Positions 55,501-63,007 are shown, numbered from the stretch's first letter. The stretch: 64,000 bases of DNA from Lachnospiraceae bacterium (GCA_017518735.1 JAFWTY010000027.1:47923-111922); one strand, 5' to 3'. The notes: a model not told the origin generated them from the sequence alone. Program-made: numbers and translations.

Positions 55501-55766
55501 TTCGCATCCGAATAAAGATCCGTCAGTGTTGTCTGGGTCGCTGCCAGAGCCGCTTCCGCATTCGCCTGATATTGTTTCTCTCTTCCTCTGTCGATAAAGC
55601 CAATCAGGGTCGGAATTGCAATTGCCGCCAGAATTGCAATGATTATAAGCACGACAACAAGCTCCACCAAGGTGAAGCCTTTCTGACGGCGGTTTCCCGC
55701 CCTGAATTTATCCGAAAGAATCATGCCGCTGCTGCAACGGACTCCCCTATCAGATCCGTTCATCAT
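49518..55766 (-). CDS. Giant pilin-adhesin with BspA-type leucine-rich repeats
   Basis: The first gene of the operon codes for 2082 residues. A GGAGG site lies 8 bp before ATG 55766. The leader is unusually long (30 residues) and is cleaved after Gly30 before FTLVELVVV, with Glu5 present, then a pilin helix (GFIDRGREKQYQANAEAAL). After a linker to about 395, several dozen BspA/DUF285-type repeats follow (LTSLDLSKWNTVHLTSL...GTFSGCTSMTELNLS). They fall into four super-modules at about 395-840, 905-1490, 1560-1817 and 1885-2082. Each opens with a DG..VKWWSEADVVY-like segment and closes with a GTAY..YAYxDG..GYF segment. Such repeats usually mediate host or cell contact. Confidence 0.9.
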   Translation of the reverse strand: MMNGSDRGVRCSSGMILSDKFRAGNRRQKGFTLVELVVVLIIIAILAAIAIPTLIGFIDRGREKQYQANAEAALAATQTTLTDLYSDANSCLSPKLREKARETAGLTDTDCEFTVWTKEQLFDGKTKALPENISSFTVYKALYQEKGVYFVFDGDVWEIYETEDEARAALGNPGTDNEIYMWPYSRDYAYIGSYNPDGSESSEGEEDEDIVKVVTLNLPTSDLNYVYFSRKDGNGGENAGITSVKVLFWKETEGENKVVKSYWTVEGGTDVFQVDSYYTYVIRTKPGCSVLRWVKTADENVSFTYANAYNEICEYIYNDANKNVVEFDFTAVTEVQLGAVEEVTVSKNRFKTVFESEVTEMEWADPNAYTADELSAARRTRVDDESVEDGYIYAWHDDTNPSKLMLWSNATTCYMPADCSNFFYNNTKVKYFSFSGFNLSKITTMKNIFYGASNLSEVVLGPCGSVTDVSGMFQGCSALANVNLNSFSTGALTSATAMFKNCGLGSITLPSTFNTSGLTTLEEMFAGCGAGTINIEEIDVTNVKILRNTFNGCTNLSTLHLPKDANNEMVAMEPTSLENTFKDCQALTSLDLSKWNTVHLTSLSGTFSGCTSMTELNLSDWNVLNITSLNSAFKGLSSLTNLNLGARWNLKNCTDMTSAFEGCSSLTNDTNGFASVILTSYRLTSLKNTFKDCSSLTSINLSSFDTLWVSDMSGLFSGCKNLETIKGLEKMDTSHVANMEYMFAYTESLTELDLSKFSTDRVTRFKGMFKYESVNNVPKTSLTTIYASPRFKVATAFQNQVMFENATKLVGGRGTAFSEVLDTHSSYAYIDGRDGKPGYFKDKSVKVYVNRGELQKFFKGGYGHAKSIQMVDPAAYTVDDVKTFAGVHSIKADYGTKNDCFLYAWMDGDVVKWWSDADLVCMYGSYADFLSGVTTVESFDFTGFDVTEVTSMSNMFKNASNLKSVTLGNSFYADNVETVASMFSGCGSLTTVDLNNMTAGANNKLTTMQYMFSDCGSLTSLPAFGSNFNSTKVTSLLGTFMNCSSLTSLDVSGLTVGDVTTMENTFKGCSSLKSIQLGSEQAKWDLSNCTNMISSFDACTSLTGVDFSNVITSNKLNSIKNLFRGDTNLQSVDLSPLDISGLKTLTGTFQDCSGMTNLIFNNGNASIISNRDNLFTGCDNLTNITMQGWKFTNATQVGGMVSTCPADGIVLDYSNAEITMTSLYQMFQNRSKLKEINLSGWGGTDKITSLSYAFAGCTQLETVDFTGWKTGKQENGALTSIESMFANCSSLVSPGLGALDVSKVTTMKKTFVNCTSLELDELDDNNGVDNWNTESLTSLYSTFEGCSAFTSLEAIKNWNVSKVTDLCYTFKKCSGLTSLDLSAWDVQKVTTIQEMFIDCSSLETVDWSGWNLKSVNTVVNAFKGCKDLTTVYVYSDFSPKSYNTSVFEGCDSLVGGKGTAYADYPTNYTNGTYMWPDGVAGRNEGKGYFTCRQKIAFIKKLGTVDGNNWVQTELGGTAANITSFVKGTAPVPDTAKNLKDENKTLPGGSINELADVWFWIDGTTVKWYSEADVVYVHEDASGMFEGWTAATNIVLPSELNYENVTNVSAMFKDCTSLVAANVGPLSAAPFTDMSNMFSGCGNLTTLVSFTGLNTSIVANMSGMFKDCASLATIDLSSFTTEALTDTSSMFEGCTSLNSLKLGPGFTCKNVITMESMFKNCSSLVKLDLTTFDNTSEGNQLTNTASMFSGCTSLTTIYTLDPVINNGVGFENKDGIVSTGMFTGCTTLVGGCGTAYDAAHTDGSYYAYADKDSRRGYYTDRSVAAKKYAYMKDTTGSNWGGNITNYGTITSFSRNTLITSENDLPANKKDFTASNSEYKVYVWQDGTNVYWWSEADVVYIGNSCKSWFQDWTSLVTVNLTDLDATNVTSLESMFQNCQKLASVTFGELFNTKNVTTTLSMFAMSQGGNYNLYNDSLVEIDLTPFKTTSLTVTRDMFTRCRALERVYADPTQWKGRQTGQGLTGDAGRTMFKGCTKIHGWVKVGDAYVSKPTGNINDNGNDTTSATYARVDEPGGEHGYFWVKQ

Positions 55767-55786
55767 AAGTTGTCCTCCTATGACTG

Positions 55787-55805
55787 GCCCGCGGGCATAC
55801 GTATG
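55787..55805. other. Two abutting 10-bp palindromes in the pilus operon leader
   Basis: GCCCGCGGGC (55787-55796) and CATACGTATG (55796-55805) share one base. They lie between the promoter and the GGAGG site and might fold in the RNA or bind a regulator. Confidence 0.4.
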
Positions 55806-55824
55806 GCATCATATTTGTTGTACA

Positions 55825-55853
55825 ATTTTACCATAAAATTCAAGCAATCGCAA
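55825..55853 (-). promoter_or_regulatory. Promoter of the type IV pilus operon
   Basis: TTGCGA (55848-55853), 17 bp, TAAAAT (55825-55830) with an extended TGG before the -10. Start about 52 bp upstream of the ATG. Confidence 0.65.
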
Positions 55854-55894
55854 TGTATTTTGGCTTTAGTTCACAACACTTTGTTCTTATCTGG

Positions 55895-57031
55895 TTACTT
55901 TCCGTCCCACTTTTTACGCAACATGCGTACAACACTGCTCAGTGCAAAGGCCAACGGCACGGAAAGTGCAAGAACCACAAGCACATAGAAAAAGCTGTTG
56001 CGGATATGATAAATCGGCTTTCCGGTATCGTTGACGAACATAAACGCAAATGCATTTACAAAAAGCGGATGCACGAGGTAAAGTTCCAGTGTAAATGTTC
56101 CCAGAAAGGCCAGAACCTTATTCCCGATCCGGACCTTCATTCCGACCAAAACCACAAACAGTACGAAGGTCATTGCGGAAATCTGTTGCAGAATCAGTTC
56201 GGTCCACATATGAAACAGTCCGTTATATAACAGGGACTGGTACGGAATCTTACAAAACTCCAGAATCTGGTAATAATAACTTGCCAGATAGAAAAATACC
56301 GCTGTCACAACAAGGGAACCGAGAAGGAGCGGAACGTAGTTTTTTTTCATTTTTGCAAGCAGACCTTCTCTGTTTCTTGCAAAGAATACCCCGATCACAA
56401 AAAGATGAATCGAGTTGTACCACCAGCTTCCCGGGCTGATAAAGAAACAGATCGTTCCGTAAAGCACGGTCGCGATAAGCAGAACCAGAATTCCGGTCAT
56501 TTCGTCCCGGATCACATGGAACGCAATATAAAATGCCACGTACATATAGATTATCGCCGGAATAAACCAGATATAATCAAAGGTGTTGATCCAAAACGGT
56601 CTCGAAATGCGCATTCCCTGAATGCGCTCGATGATAAAGAATACCGTCCAGATAAACACTGCCGGGATCAGAATCGTCACAACCCTCTTCAGGAAAAAGC
56701 CCTGAAAAAAGTTTTCCTTCGATTTGCAGGCAACGTACATGCCGTAACCGGAGCAGAAGAAAAAGACCGCAACGAACAAATATCCCACATAGACAAATAC
56801 ATCCAGTCCGTGAACAATCCGAAATTCCTCCAGCCACGGTGCACAGGTCCTTTGCGATGCATGATGGAATAAGATCATGATTGCGGCAAAGCCAAGGAAT
56901 GATTTTGACTCCGCATACGATAGTACGGTTTCATTCCACTCTCCTGCTTTAAAAAACTTTGCCCCCACCAGCAACAAAACCGCCAGTGCGGGGTAAAACA
57001 AATACACCAGATAATTCATAACTCCATTCAA
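55895..57031 (-). CDS. Acyltransferase-3 family membrane protein
   Basis: A 378-residue protein with about ten TM helices that fits the AT3 (Acyl_transf_3) family of membrane O-acyltransferases, which modify sugars, peptidoglycan or exopolysaccharides. The motif IMILFHHASQRT near residues 52-60 contains the usual His, followed by the helix with FCSGYGMYV. It lies directly upstream of the pilus promoter. Substrate unknown. Confidence 0.8.
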   Translation of the reverse strand: MNGVMNYLVYLFYPALAVLLLVGAKFFKAGEWNETVLSYAESKSFLGFAAIMILFHHASQRTCAPWLEEFRIVHGLDVFVYVGYLFVAVFFFCSGYGMYVACKSKENFFQGFFLKRVVTILIPAVFIWTVFFIIERIQGMRISRPFWINTFDYIWFIPAIIYMYVAFYIAFHVIRDEMTGILVLLIATVLYGTICFFISPGSWWYNSIHLFVIGVFFARNREGLLAKMKKNYVPLLLGSLVVTAVFFYLASYYYQILEFCKIPYQSLLYNGLFHMWTELILQQISAMTFVLFVVLVGMKVRIGNKVLAFLGTFTLELYLVHPLFVNAFAFMFVNDTGKPIYHIRNSFFYVLVVLALSVPLAFALSSVVRMLRKKWDGK

Positions 57032-57074
57032 TCCTCTCTTAAAGTTTTCGTGTAAATCCCCTCTATATGAAATT

Positions 57075-57752
57075 CTATTTTCTGCGGTTCATCGACGCAA
57101 TAGACTTCAACGTCGGAATCTCCATCGGACAGACTTCCACACAGGATAATGCCTTGGAACAGCTCTTTGAAAAGTGTTTTGTATATGCTTTCTTCATTGG
57201 CTCATCCATCGTCTTGCTTCTTGTGGAAATCAAATAGCAGTCATTCGCGAAGGCTGCGCCGAAGAAGGTCTTTCCGCCCTTGTAATTCGGGCAGACTTCC
57301 AAACAGAGTCCGCATTTTAAGCATTTTGCGGTTGCATACATCTGATCATATTCCCTCGGGTCGGCACCCTTGTATTCTTCGATGCATGCATTTACTTTCT
57401 TTAAATTCTCCTGAATACTGCCCCGGTCGACCACCAGGTCCGAGATGGTCGGAAACTTCTTTAACGGCTCGATTGTGACAACATCTCCCTTTAAGTTCCG
57501 CAAAAATGTCTCACAGGCCAGAGCCGGTCGTCCGTTGATCACCATGGCGCATCCGCCGCACATTCCCTGCAGGCAGGAACATTCCCATGAAATTCGGGGT
57601 GCCGGCTTTCCGTTGATGTCTTTCAGATCATCCCTGTAGTTCAATTCATCGATCAGACCCGCCACCGTCTGGTTTGTACTGCCTTCGTAGGAGAACTCCT
57701 GCCAGTATGGTTTTGAAACAGGCGATTCCTGCCTTAGAATTCTAACTTTCAT
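57075..57752 (-). CDS. sdhB: Succinate dehydrogenase/fumarate reductase iron-sulfur subunit
   Basis: The 225-residue subunit shows the [2Fe-2S] ferredoxin motif CSCLQGMCGGCAMVINGRPALAC and two further cluster sites CLKCGLCLEVCPN and CSKALSCVEVCPMEIP. The start at 57752 overlaps the flavoprotein stop by 11 bp and is preceded by GGAGGG. It passes electrons between FAD and the membrane anchor. Confidence 0.94.
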   Translation of the reverse strand: MKVRILRQESPVSKPYWQEFSYEGSTNQTVAGLIDELNYRDDLKDINGKPAPRISWECSCLQGMCGGCAMVINGRPALACETFLRNLKGDVVTIEPLKKFPTISDLVVDRGSIQENLKKVNACIEEYKGADPREYDQMYATAKCLKCGLCLEVCPNYKGGKTFFGAAFANDCYLISTRSKTMDEPMKKAYTKHFSKSCSKALSCVEVCPMEIPTLKSIASMNRRK

Positions 57753-59379
57753 ACGTTCCCTCCACATCCAGACGGGTCCGGTATTCTCCGTTCTCATACG
57801 AAATAATGGTCGCGTTCGCATACTCATCCTTTGTTTCGGCATAATCACTTCTGTAATGCGCACCTCTGCTCTCCTTACGGCTTAAGGCACACGTAAGTGC
57901 TGCCTTTGCAAGTGTCAGGATGCCTTCCAGCGAATAGCCGAGATACAAAAATTCCGAATTGTCATAATGAATCTTATCCACGATGGAAAGATAGTAGGTC
58001 ACATCATCTATTCCGTTTAAAATCTTTTCTTCGTTTCTTACGATACCCAGATTCTCCTGCACGTTCTGCGCAACCAGGTCGCGGATGTACATAACGGGGA
58101 AGGCACTTTTTGACTCCTTTAATCTGCGAAGTTTCTCCTGTCCCGCTTTTAATTCTTCGGAAAAATCAGGTCTTCCTTCCGCCGCTTCGGTCATCTCCCC
58201 GATCGACTTAGCCGCAACCCTGCCGCCGTGCAATGCCGCAAGCAGAGAATTTCCGCCGAGACGGTTTGCGCCGTGGTACATGGAAGCGCACTCTCCGATG
58301 GCATAGAGATTTTTAATGTTTGTTTCGTGGTTGTTCTTTACCGCGATTCCGCCCATGAAGAAATGCACGGACGGCGTTACCGGAATACTCTCTTTCGTAA
58401 TATCGATTCCGCGATATTTTAAGCAAAGGTTATATACTTCGGGAATGCGCTTTAGGATTTCTTCCTTTCCGAGGAAGGAAATATCCAGGAAAATCTCTTT
58501 TCCGGTTTCATCCATACATCTGGAAACCACGTCTCTCGGCATCAGGTTTCCGCGCTCTCCGAACTTCTCTTCCATGAAATAGACACGTTTTTCACCGTCC
58601 AGGTAATAGAGCCTTCCGCCCTCTCCGCGGACCGCTTCCGATACCAGCATCTTTTTCTGGGATGTAACGATGGTTGTAGGATGATACTGGATAAACTCAA
58701 GATTCTTCAGTTCCACACCCTGCATGAACAGTTTGCCCTGTGCATATCCGTCACACTGCGTGGAACCTGTGGTTTTTCCGAACAGTGCGTTTTGTCCGCC
58801 GGTCGCCATGACAAGACAGTCTGCCTCGATCATCTCCAGATCCATTGTCGCTTCGTTGAAAAAGATCGCTCCGTAGCAGGCTCCGTCTTTGATCAACGCA
58901 CTGTAAAAATCCGTCCAGAGTTTTCTTTGAATCAGACCGAGTGCCTCAAAACGACGTGCCTCCATGACAAGTGCCGTCACAATCTGTTTTCCGGTAGATG
59001 CGCCGCAGTAGCAGGTTCTTTTGTAGGACTGGGCACCGAATGCTCTTCTTGCCACGGTTCCGACCTCTTTCGTCGTAAAAACGGTACCGATCCTCTCAAG
59101 CCACTTTACGATTTGGGGTGCATCCTCGCAAAGTCCTCTTACGGACTCTTTTCCCGCGATATAACATCCACCTTTTAAGGTATCTTCGATATGACACGCA
59201 ATGCTGTCGCCTTCTTCGCAGGACTCCGTAACCGCATTGATTCCGCCGGCTGCCAGTACGGACTGCGCACGTTCCGAAGGGAACGGCGAAACAAGCGTCA
59301 CCTCCATGCCTTTTTCGGCACAGGAAATGGCACAACTCAGACCCGCTATTCCGCTTCCTACAATCAGTACCTTCTTCAT
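57742..59379 (-). CDS. sdhA: Succinate dehydrogenase/fumarate reductase flavoprotein subunit
   Basis: A 545-residue FAD-binding subunit. Motifs: GSGIAGLSCAISCAEKG (FAD), AAGGINAV, the substrate-site HPTT (IQYHPTTIV), SEAVRGEGGRLY, HFFMGGI and RLGGNSLL. The region that carries the covalently bound FAD histidine in other SdhA proteins (SHSVCAQGG in Bacillus) reads AQSVLAAGG here, so that His is replaced by Gln. This favours fumarate reduction, but this is inferred. It is followed by sdhB. Confidence 0.93.
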   Translation of the reverse strand: MKKVLIVGSGIAGLSCAISCAEKGMEVTLVSPFPSERAQSVLAAGGINAVTESCEEGDSIACHIEDTLKGGCYIAGKESVRGLCEDAPQIVKWLERIGTVFTTKEVGTVARRAFGAQSYKRTCYCGASTGKQIVTALVMEARRFEALGLIQRKLWTDFYSALIKDGACYGAIFFNEATMDLEMIEADCLVMATGGQNALFGKTTGSTQCDGYAQGKLFMQGVELKNLEFIQYHPTTIVTSQKKMLVSEAVRGEGGRLYYLDGEKRVYFMEEKFGERGNLMPRDVVSRCMDETGKEIFLDISFLGKEEILKRIPEVYNLCLKYRGIDITKESIPVTPSVHFFMGGIAVKNNHETNIKNLYAIGECASMYHGANRLGGNSLLAALHGGRVAAKSIGEMTEAAEGRPDFSEELKAGQEKLRRLKESKSAFPVMYIRDLVAQNVQENLGIVRNEEKILNGIDDVTYYLSIVDKIHYDNSEFLYLGYSLEGILTLAKAALTCALSRKESRGAHYRSDYAETKDEYANATIISYENGEYRTRLDVEGTYES

Positions 59380-59389
59380 CCCACTCTCC

Positions 59390-59938
59390 TCATCCCCGGA
59401 ACATCTTATATTCCGCGAGCGTGATCACAACACTTACCAGTATAAAAAGCAGACCGCAAATCACATATCCGACGCGATCCATTTTCTTTTTCTTTTCGAT
59501 ATCTTCCAACAGTCCGAATGTAATGAGTGCATTCGAAAAGGACATTGCCACATGTGTAAAAACCACTGCATAGAAAAGAACCCCGAAACAGAGCAAACCG
59601 TTTACGATCGGTGTTCCTTGATACTTTATAAGGAGCTTCACCGAAATCACATGAAGCGGCAACATTACCACAAGGCAAATTGACGAAATTCTCTGAATCA
59701 GAGTTCTGATATTTAATTTCTTATATTGGATGGTCTTTGAATCGTGAAGTCCGAAATAAGCGATTGCCGCAAAAATACCATGCAACATCATGACAGTGGC
59801 CGTGGTCTTTCCGAAAAAAGCCGTAACTTTAAGATTTACGATCATCGTCGCAAATGCGGATGCCTCATAGATTACGTGCGCCAAAAGAAGAAGCATGGCT
59901 AAAAGCGCAAAACCGGAACTGATTTTTTTGATGACCAT
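59390..59938 (-). CDS. sdhC: Succinate dehydrogenase/fumarate reductase cytochrome b membrane anchor
   Basis: A 182-residue membrane protein with about five TM helices and several His residues (ALLAMLLLLAHVIYE, VMMLHGI, LPLHVISVK, VFTHVAMS) that could bind two hemes, as in the single-chain b558 type. It is the first of the sdhCAB genes. A GGAG site precedes the ATG. The assignment depends partly on its neighbours. Confidence 0.82.
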   Translation of the reverse strand: MVIKKISSGFALLAMLLLLAHVIYEASAFATMIVNLKVTAFFGKTTATVMMLHGIFAAIAYFGLHDSKTIQYKKLNIRTLIQRISSICLVVMLPLHVISVKLLIKYQGTPIVNGLLCFGVLFYAVVFTHVAMSFSNALITFGLLEDIEKKKKMDRVGYVICGLLFILVSVVITLAEYKMFRG

Positions 59939-59965
59939 TGACCCGCTTCTCCTTTCTTTTTTTCT

Positions 59966-59995
59966 ATTGTATCAGGAATTATTTGTTAGGTGCAA
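59966..59995 (-). promoter_or_regulatory. Promoter of sdhCAB
   Basis: TTGCAC (59990-59995), 18 bp, TACAAT (59966-59971) with an extended TG. The -35 lies within the small frame at 59979-60053. Confidence 0.5.
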
Positions 59996-60053
59996 TCTTC
60001 TTTGCGTTTATTTTTTCCTTCGCCTGTTCCACCTTTTGCCTATTAGCTTCCAT
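59979..60053 (-). CDS. Possible 24-residue peptide before sdhC
   Basis: ATG to TAA encodes MEANRQKVEQAKEKINAKKI and four more residues. It is strongly charged and helical-looking, but no clear ribosome binding site precedes it. It lies between a terminator and sdhC. Could be a leader peptide or chance frame. Confidence 0.25.
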   Translation of the reverse strand: MEANRQKVEQAKEKINAKKIAPNK

Positions 60054-60083
60054 CTATAACTATACCCATTTTTGTCCAAATAA

Positions 60084-60109
60084 TAAAGACCGGCTTTCAC
60101 CGGTCTTTA
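60084..60109 (-). terminator. Intrinsic terminator after the DUF5808 gene
   Basis: A ten-pair stem TAAAGACCGG/CCGGTCTTTA with a 6-nt loop, followed by TTATTT on the minus strand. Confidence 0.75.
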
Positions 60110-60127
60110 TCTGATTCATTTGATATT

Positions 60128-61552
60128 CTACTGAACCGAAGCGCTCAGGCTGTTATACAGAGCTTCCGTTTCTTCCGCGGTGTTTCCGCTGATGTAATAG
60201 GTATGTTTCGCGGTAACGATTTTGATATATTTGCCCGCCCGGGGATTCAAATACAATCTGCATCCGTTCTCACCGTTTACGGTGAAATTTCCCTTTGCCA
60301 CATTTTCCATTCCGGTACCGGCAACCCGTATCGCATGCAGTTCGGTAAGGTCGCCACTCTCTACGGATACGATCTCGCTCTTCGAAATTTTGTATTCATC
60401 CCGAAGCTGGTGGCAGATTACGGTATCGTTTTCGAATCTTACCTGAATCGGCGTTGCACCCATCATGCCTACATAAATCAGGGCCAGAATCGAACCGATG
60501 ATAATCGCGCCCAGAAATACACTGATCACCTTGCCTGCAGGATGTGCCATATTGATGGTTCCGCCGACGCCGACACGTTTCTCGACATTGAGGCGCTTAT
60601 CATTCGGGTTATAGTAAAACATTCCGAGAAGCCAGTAATCATCGTCATCTTCCACGAGTTTTGCTTCGTCGTGCGCATATTTTTTATTCAGTGTAATGCT
60701 GTTCTTCGCAAAAACCGCCGTCGCTCCCATAATGGCAAGCAGGTAAATGCCGACAAGGATGAGACTGATTAATTCCACTTTGGCAAAGCAGAAGATGAAA
60801 ATCGCCGCCAGCGCCATAATGTTGTCAATCCAGCAGATCGAAATCATGTAGTTTGCAAAATTGCGTTTTTTCGCACGATTGTAGTTGGTATTGATATCGC
60901 TGTTTTCGCTGATGACTTCGTTCCGGTAGTTATCCACCATAAATGCGATCGGCAGCATGATAAAATTCATCATAACGATGATGCTCACAAGTCCCGTGCA
61001 GAGGAAAGTTCCTTCGAACATGCCGAATTTGATGGGAAGGATTTTCAGGTCGCAAAGGAGCGCTGCCACAATGATTAATACTCCGGCAACATTGGCAAGA
61101 ATAATTGCCGGACGGTTAAGCGCATGCACGCGACCCACCGTTTTTAAGTCCGCATACAGAACCTTTTCCGGCACGATACCGAGAACTTTTTTGTATTTTT
61201 TCAGTTCCGAATTGCCGAGTGCAAAAGGAATGTTAAATACCACAAGGCCGATGTAAATCAGAATGGTATAGGACATCATTTTTAAGTTTAATCCCGGTAC
61301 AAAAAGCAGTCCCGTGCAAAATACCAGAAGCACGATTAAAATCACCGTTGCCTGCTTATTGTGTGCGCTTACGATGCTCTCGACCATTCCGGCGCCTTGC
61401 TCCGTTTTAAATTCGTTCCGGTTATTTACACCGTAGATCCGCTTCTTATTCTTCCAGTTGCGCGGATACATCAGGAAATACATAATCAAAAACGTCGGAA
61501 CCGCACAGATAAACATGATTAATCCAAGCACAAATCCACTCATATCATTCAC
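60128..61552 (-). CDS. DUF5808-containing membrane protein
   Basis: A 474-residue membrane protein with about eight TM helices. Residues about 315-350 carry the DUF5808 signature (LLGMFYYNPNDKRLNVEKR, then GVGGTINMAHPAGK). A C-terminal soluble part resembles a bacterial PH-like domain. The start overlaps the GntR stop. No function is established, but gene fusion to GntR and CPBP genes suggests a stress or immunity-type envelope unit. Confidence 0.75.
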   Translation of the reverse strand: MNDMSGFVLGLIMFICAVPTFLIMYFLMYPRNWKNKKRIYGVNNRNEFKTEQGAGMVESIVSAHNKQATVILIVLLVFCTGLLFVPGLNLKMMSYTILIYIGLVVFNIPFALGNSELKKYKKVLGIVPEKVLYADLKTVGRVHALNRPAIILANVAGVLIIVAALLCDLKILPIKFGMFEGTFLCTGLVSIIVMMNFIMLPIAFMVDNYRNEVISENSDINTNYNRAKKRNFANYMISICWIDNIMALAAIFIFCFAKVELISLILVGIYLLAIMGATAVFAKNSITLNKKYAHDEAKLVEDDDDYWLLGMFYYNPNDKRLNVEKRVGVGGTINMAHPAGKVISVFLGAIIIGSILALIYVGMMGATPIQVRFENDTVICHQLRDEYKISKSEIVSVESGDLTELHAIRVAGTGMENVAKGNFTVNGENGCRLYLNPRAGKYIKIVTAKHTYYISGNTAEETEALYNSLSASVQ

Positions 61553-61910
61553 CCCACATTTCTTCCGTCAGCTTGTCAAAATCCGCTTTGGACATGCCTG
61601 CGATTTTCGCCTCCGAAACGATTCTTCTAAGTTCGTCCTTATTCTGGGCACTTAAGGATTTGGACTGGTCGATTTCCATACGCACCCTCGCACCGTTCTT
61701 GCGGTCGGTTAAAATATAGCCCTCCGATTTCAGAATCTGATATGCTTTGCTGACCGTCATTGTGTTAATTCCGATTTCCATTGATAATGCTCTAACCGTG
61801 GGCAGCTGTTCTCCTGCGGTAAGTTCGCCTGAGGAGATGCCCATGACAATCTGGTTTCTTATTTGAAGATAGATCGGAACGTCCGAATATTCGTTGATTT
61901 TTATAATCAT
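61545..61910 (-). CDS. GntR family regulator, YtrA-like
   Basis: A 121-residue regulator with a winged helix at the N-terminus (YLQIRNQIVMGISSGELTAGEQLPTVRALSMEI) and a short tail, the YtrA subgroup. It overlaps both neighbours by 4-8 bp. It probably represses this operon through the palindrome at 62874-62898. Confidence 0.92.
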   Translation of the reverse strand: MIIKINEYSDVPIYLQIRNQIVMGISSGELTAGEQLPTVRALSMEIGINTMTVSKAYQILKSEGYILTDRKNGARVRMEIDQSKSLSAQNKDELRRIVSEAKIAGMSKADFDKLTEEMWGE

Positions 61911-62830
61911 GCCTCCGTCTCCTTTTTGGTTTTTTTCATTACAACTATGCCCAGAACGACTGCCAGAATCAAGCTCGGAATCATCGAAATGGCGCCGTTG
62001 AAAGCAGGTCCCAAGATCATATATTTACCGTAATCCTCGCGGTTTACATTGATGAACATTAAGATAAATGTTGTTGCATTGATTGCCCCGTGCAAAAGCG
62101 CCGGGTACCAAATACATTTACTTTTATGATAAACCATTTCTTCGAAGGCACCGAGAACAATGCAGATTACGGTGAATACAATCCAGCCGACGAACGGAAA
62201 TCCGGGATAATCGAAGCCGTATTCATATCCGGCGATTGCCATACAGGGGAAGTGGAAAGAAGCCCAGATTACACCGCCGATGATCCATGTGGTAACGCGG
62301 TTGAACCTTTTATTCAGTTCCGGATAAAGGAAGCCTCTCCAGCCAACCTCTTCTCCGAGAGCGACGAACATGTTGATTGCCGGCCCGTAGAAAAAACCGG
62401 CGAGTACGGTGATGATGTAGTAGGTCTGCATCGTCACACCTTTTTCCGCGAGCATTGCATTAAAATCTATCCCGCCCAATTGCTCAATCTCTGCGATGAT
62501 ATAGGATCCGCTGAAATCAAGGAATTGCGGAAAGATAGCAAAGAAAAGCGCCGCACCGATGATCGTCATGATTCCGGGAACAAACATGCAAACCGGAATG
62601 AGCCAGCCACAGCCTTTGAATTTCGGCTTCCAACCGAAGCCCTTAAAGCCCTTGTTCAGAATAATCGCAACAATGGCCGGAACGAACATCATAATTGCCA
62701 TACCAATCTGGAAAACGCTCTTACCCGTCATATTCTGATGTTGCATAAAATAAACACTGAGTATGGACTGGATAATCCATGCCAAAACCAATGTTACGGA
62801 TGTATAGATAATTACCTTCTTTGTATTCAT
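61907..62830 (-). CDS. CPBP-family intramembrane metalloprotease
   Basis: A 307-residue protein with about eight TM helices. The CPBP/Abi motifs are visible: EEVGWRGF (EExxxR), HFPCMAI and HGAINA. Such proteins cleave membrane or prenylated substrates and are sometimes bacteriocin immunity proteins. The ATG at 62830 follows AAAGGAG. It heads the operon. Confidence 0.88.
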   Translation of the reverse strand: MNTKKVIIYTSVTLVLAWIIQSILSVYFMQHQNMTGKSVFQIGMAIMMFVPAIVAIILNKGFKGFGWKPKFKGCGWLIPVCMFVPGIMTIIGAALFFAIFPQFLDFSGSYIIAEIEQLGGIDFNAMLAEKGVTMQTYYIITVLAGFFYGPAINMFVALGEEVGWRGFLYPELNKRFNRVTTWIIGGVIWASFHFPCMAIAGYEYGFDYPGFPFVGWIVFTVICIVLGAFEEMVYHKSKCIWYPALLHGAINATTFILMFINVNREDYGKYMILGPAFNGAISMIPSLILAVVLGIVVMKKTKKETEA

Positions 62831-62873
62831 ACGCCACTCCTTTGTCTGTGTGTGTTTGCACAGTATTGTATAC

Positions 62874-62926
62874 TTTGTATTAGCTTCTGTAATACAAAAG
62901 ATACACCGAATGAAATCCTTTGTCAA
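62874..62926 (-). promoter_or_regulatory. Promoter and GntR operator of the CPBP operon
   Basis: TTGACA (62921-62926), 17 bp, TATCTT (62898-62903). The inverted repeat TTTGTATTA-N7-TAATACAAA (62874-62898) begins at the -10 and covers the transcription start. Confidence 0.75.
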
Positions 62927-62934
62927 TAGACAAA

Positions 62935-62986
62935 ATAAAAAAGGACAATTCCGCTGTCACTTTTTGCGTGACGGCAAAACTGTCCT
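62935..62986 (-). terminator. Intrinsic terminator after the PPC gene
   Basis: A bulged stem GGACAGTTTTGCCGTCAC/GTGACAGCGGAATTGTCC ends in a T run (62935-62942) just before the next promoter. Confidence 0.8.
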
Positions 62987-63007
62987 CTTATCACAATGTC
63001 AAATGCC

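Noticed and set aside
43416..55766. CRISPR-like repeats in the pilin genes
   Set aside because: The repeats are degenerate at DNA level, in frame, and explained by protein repeats.
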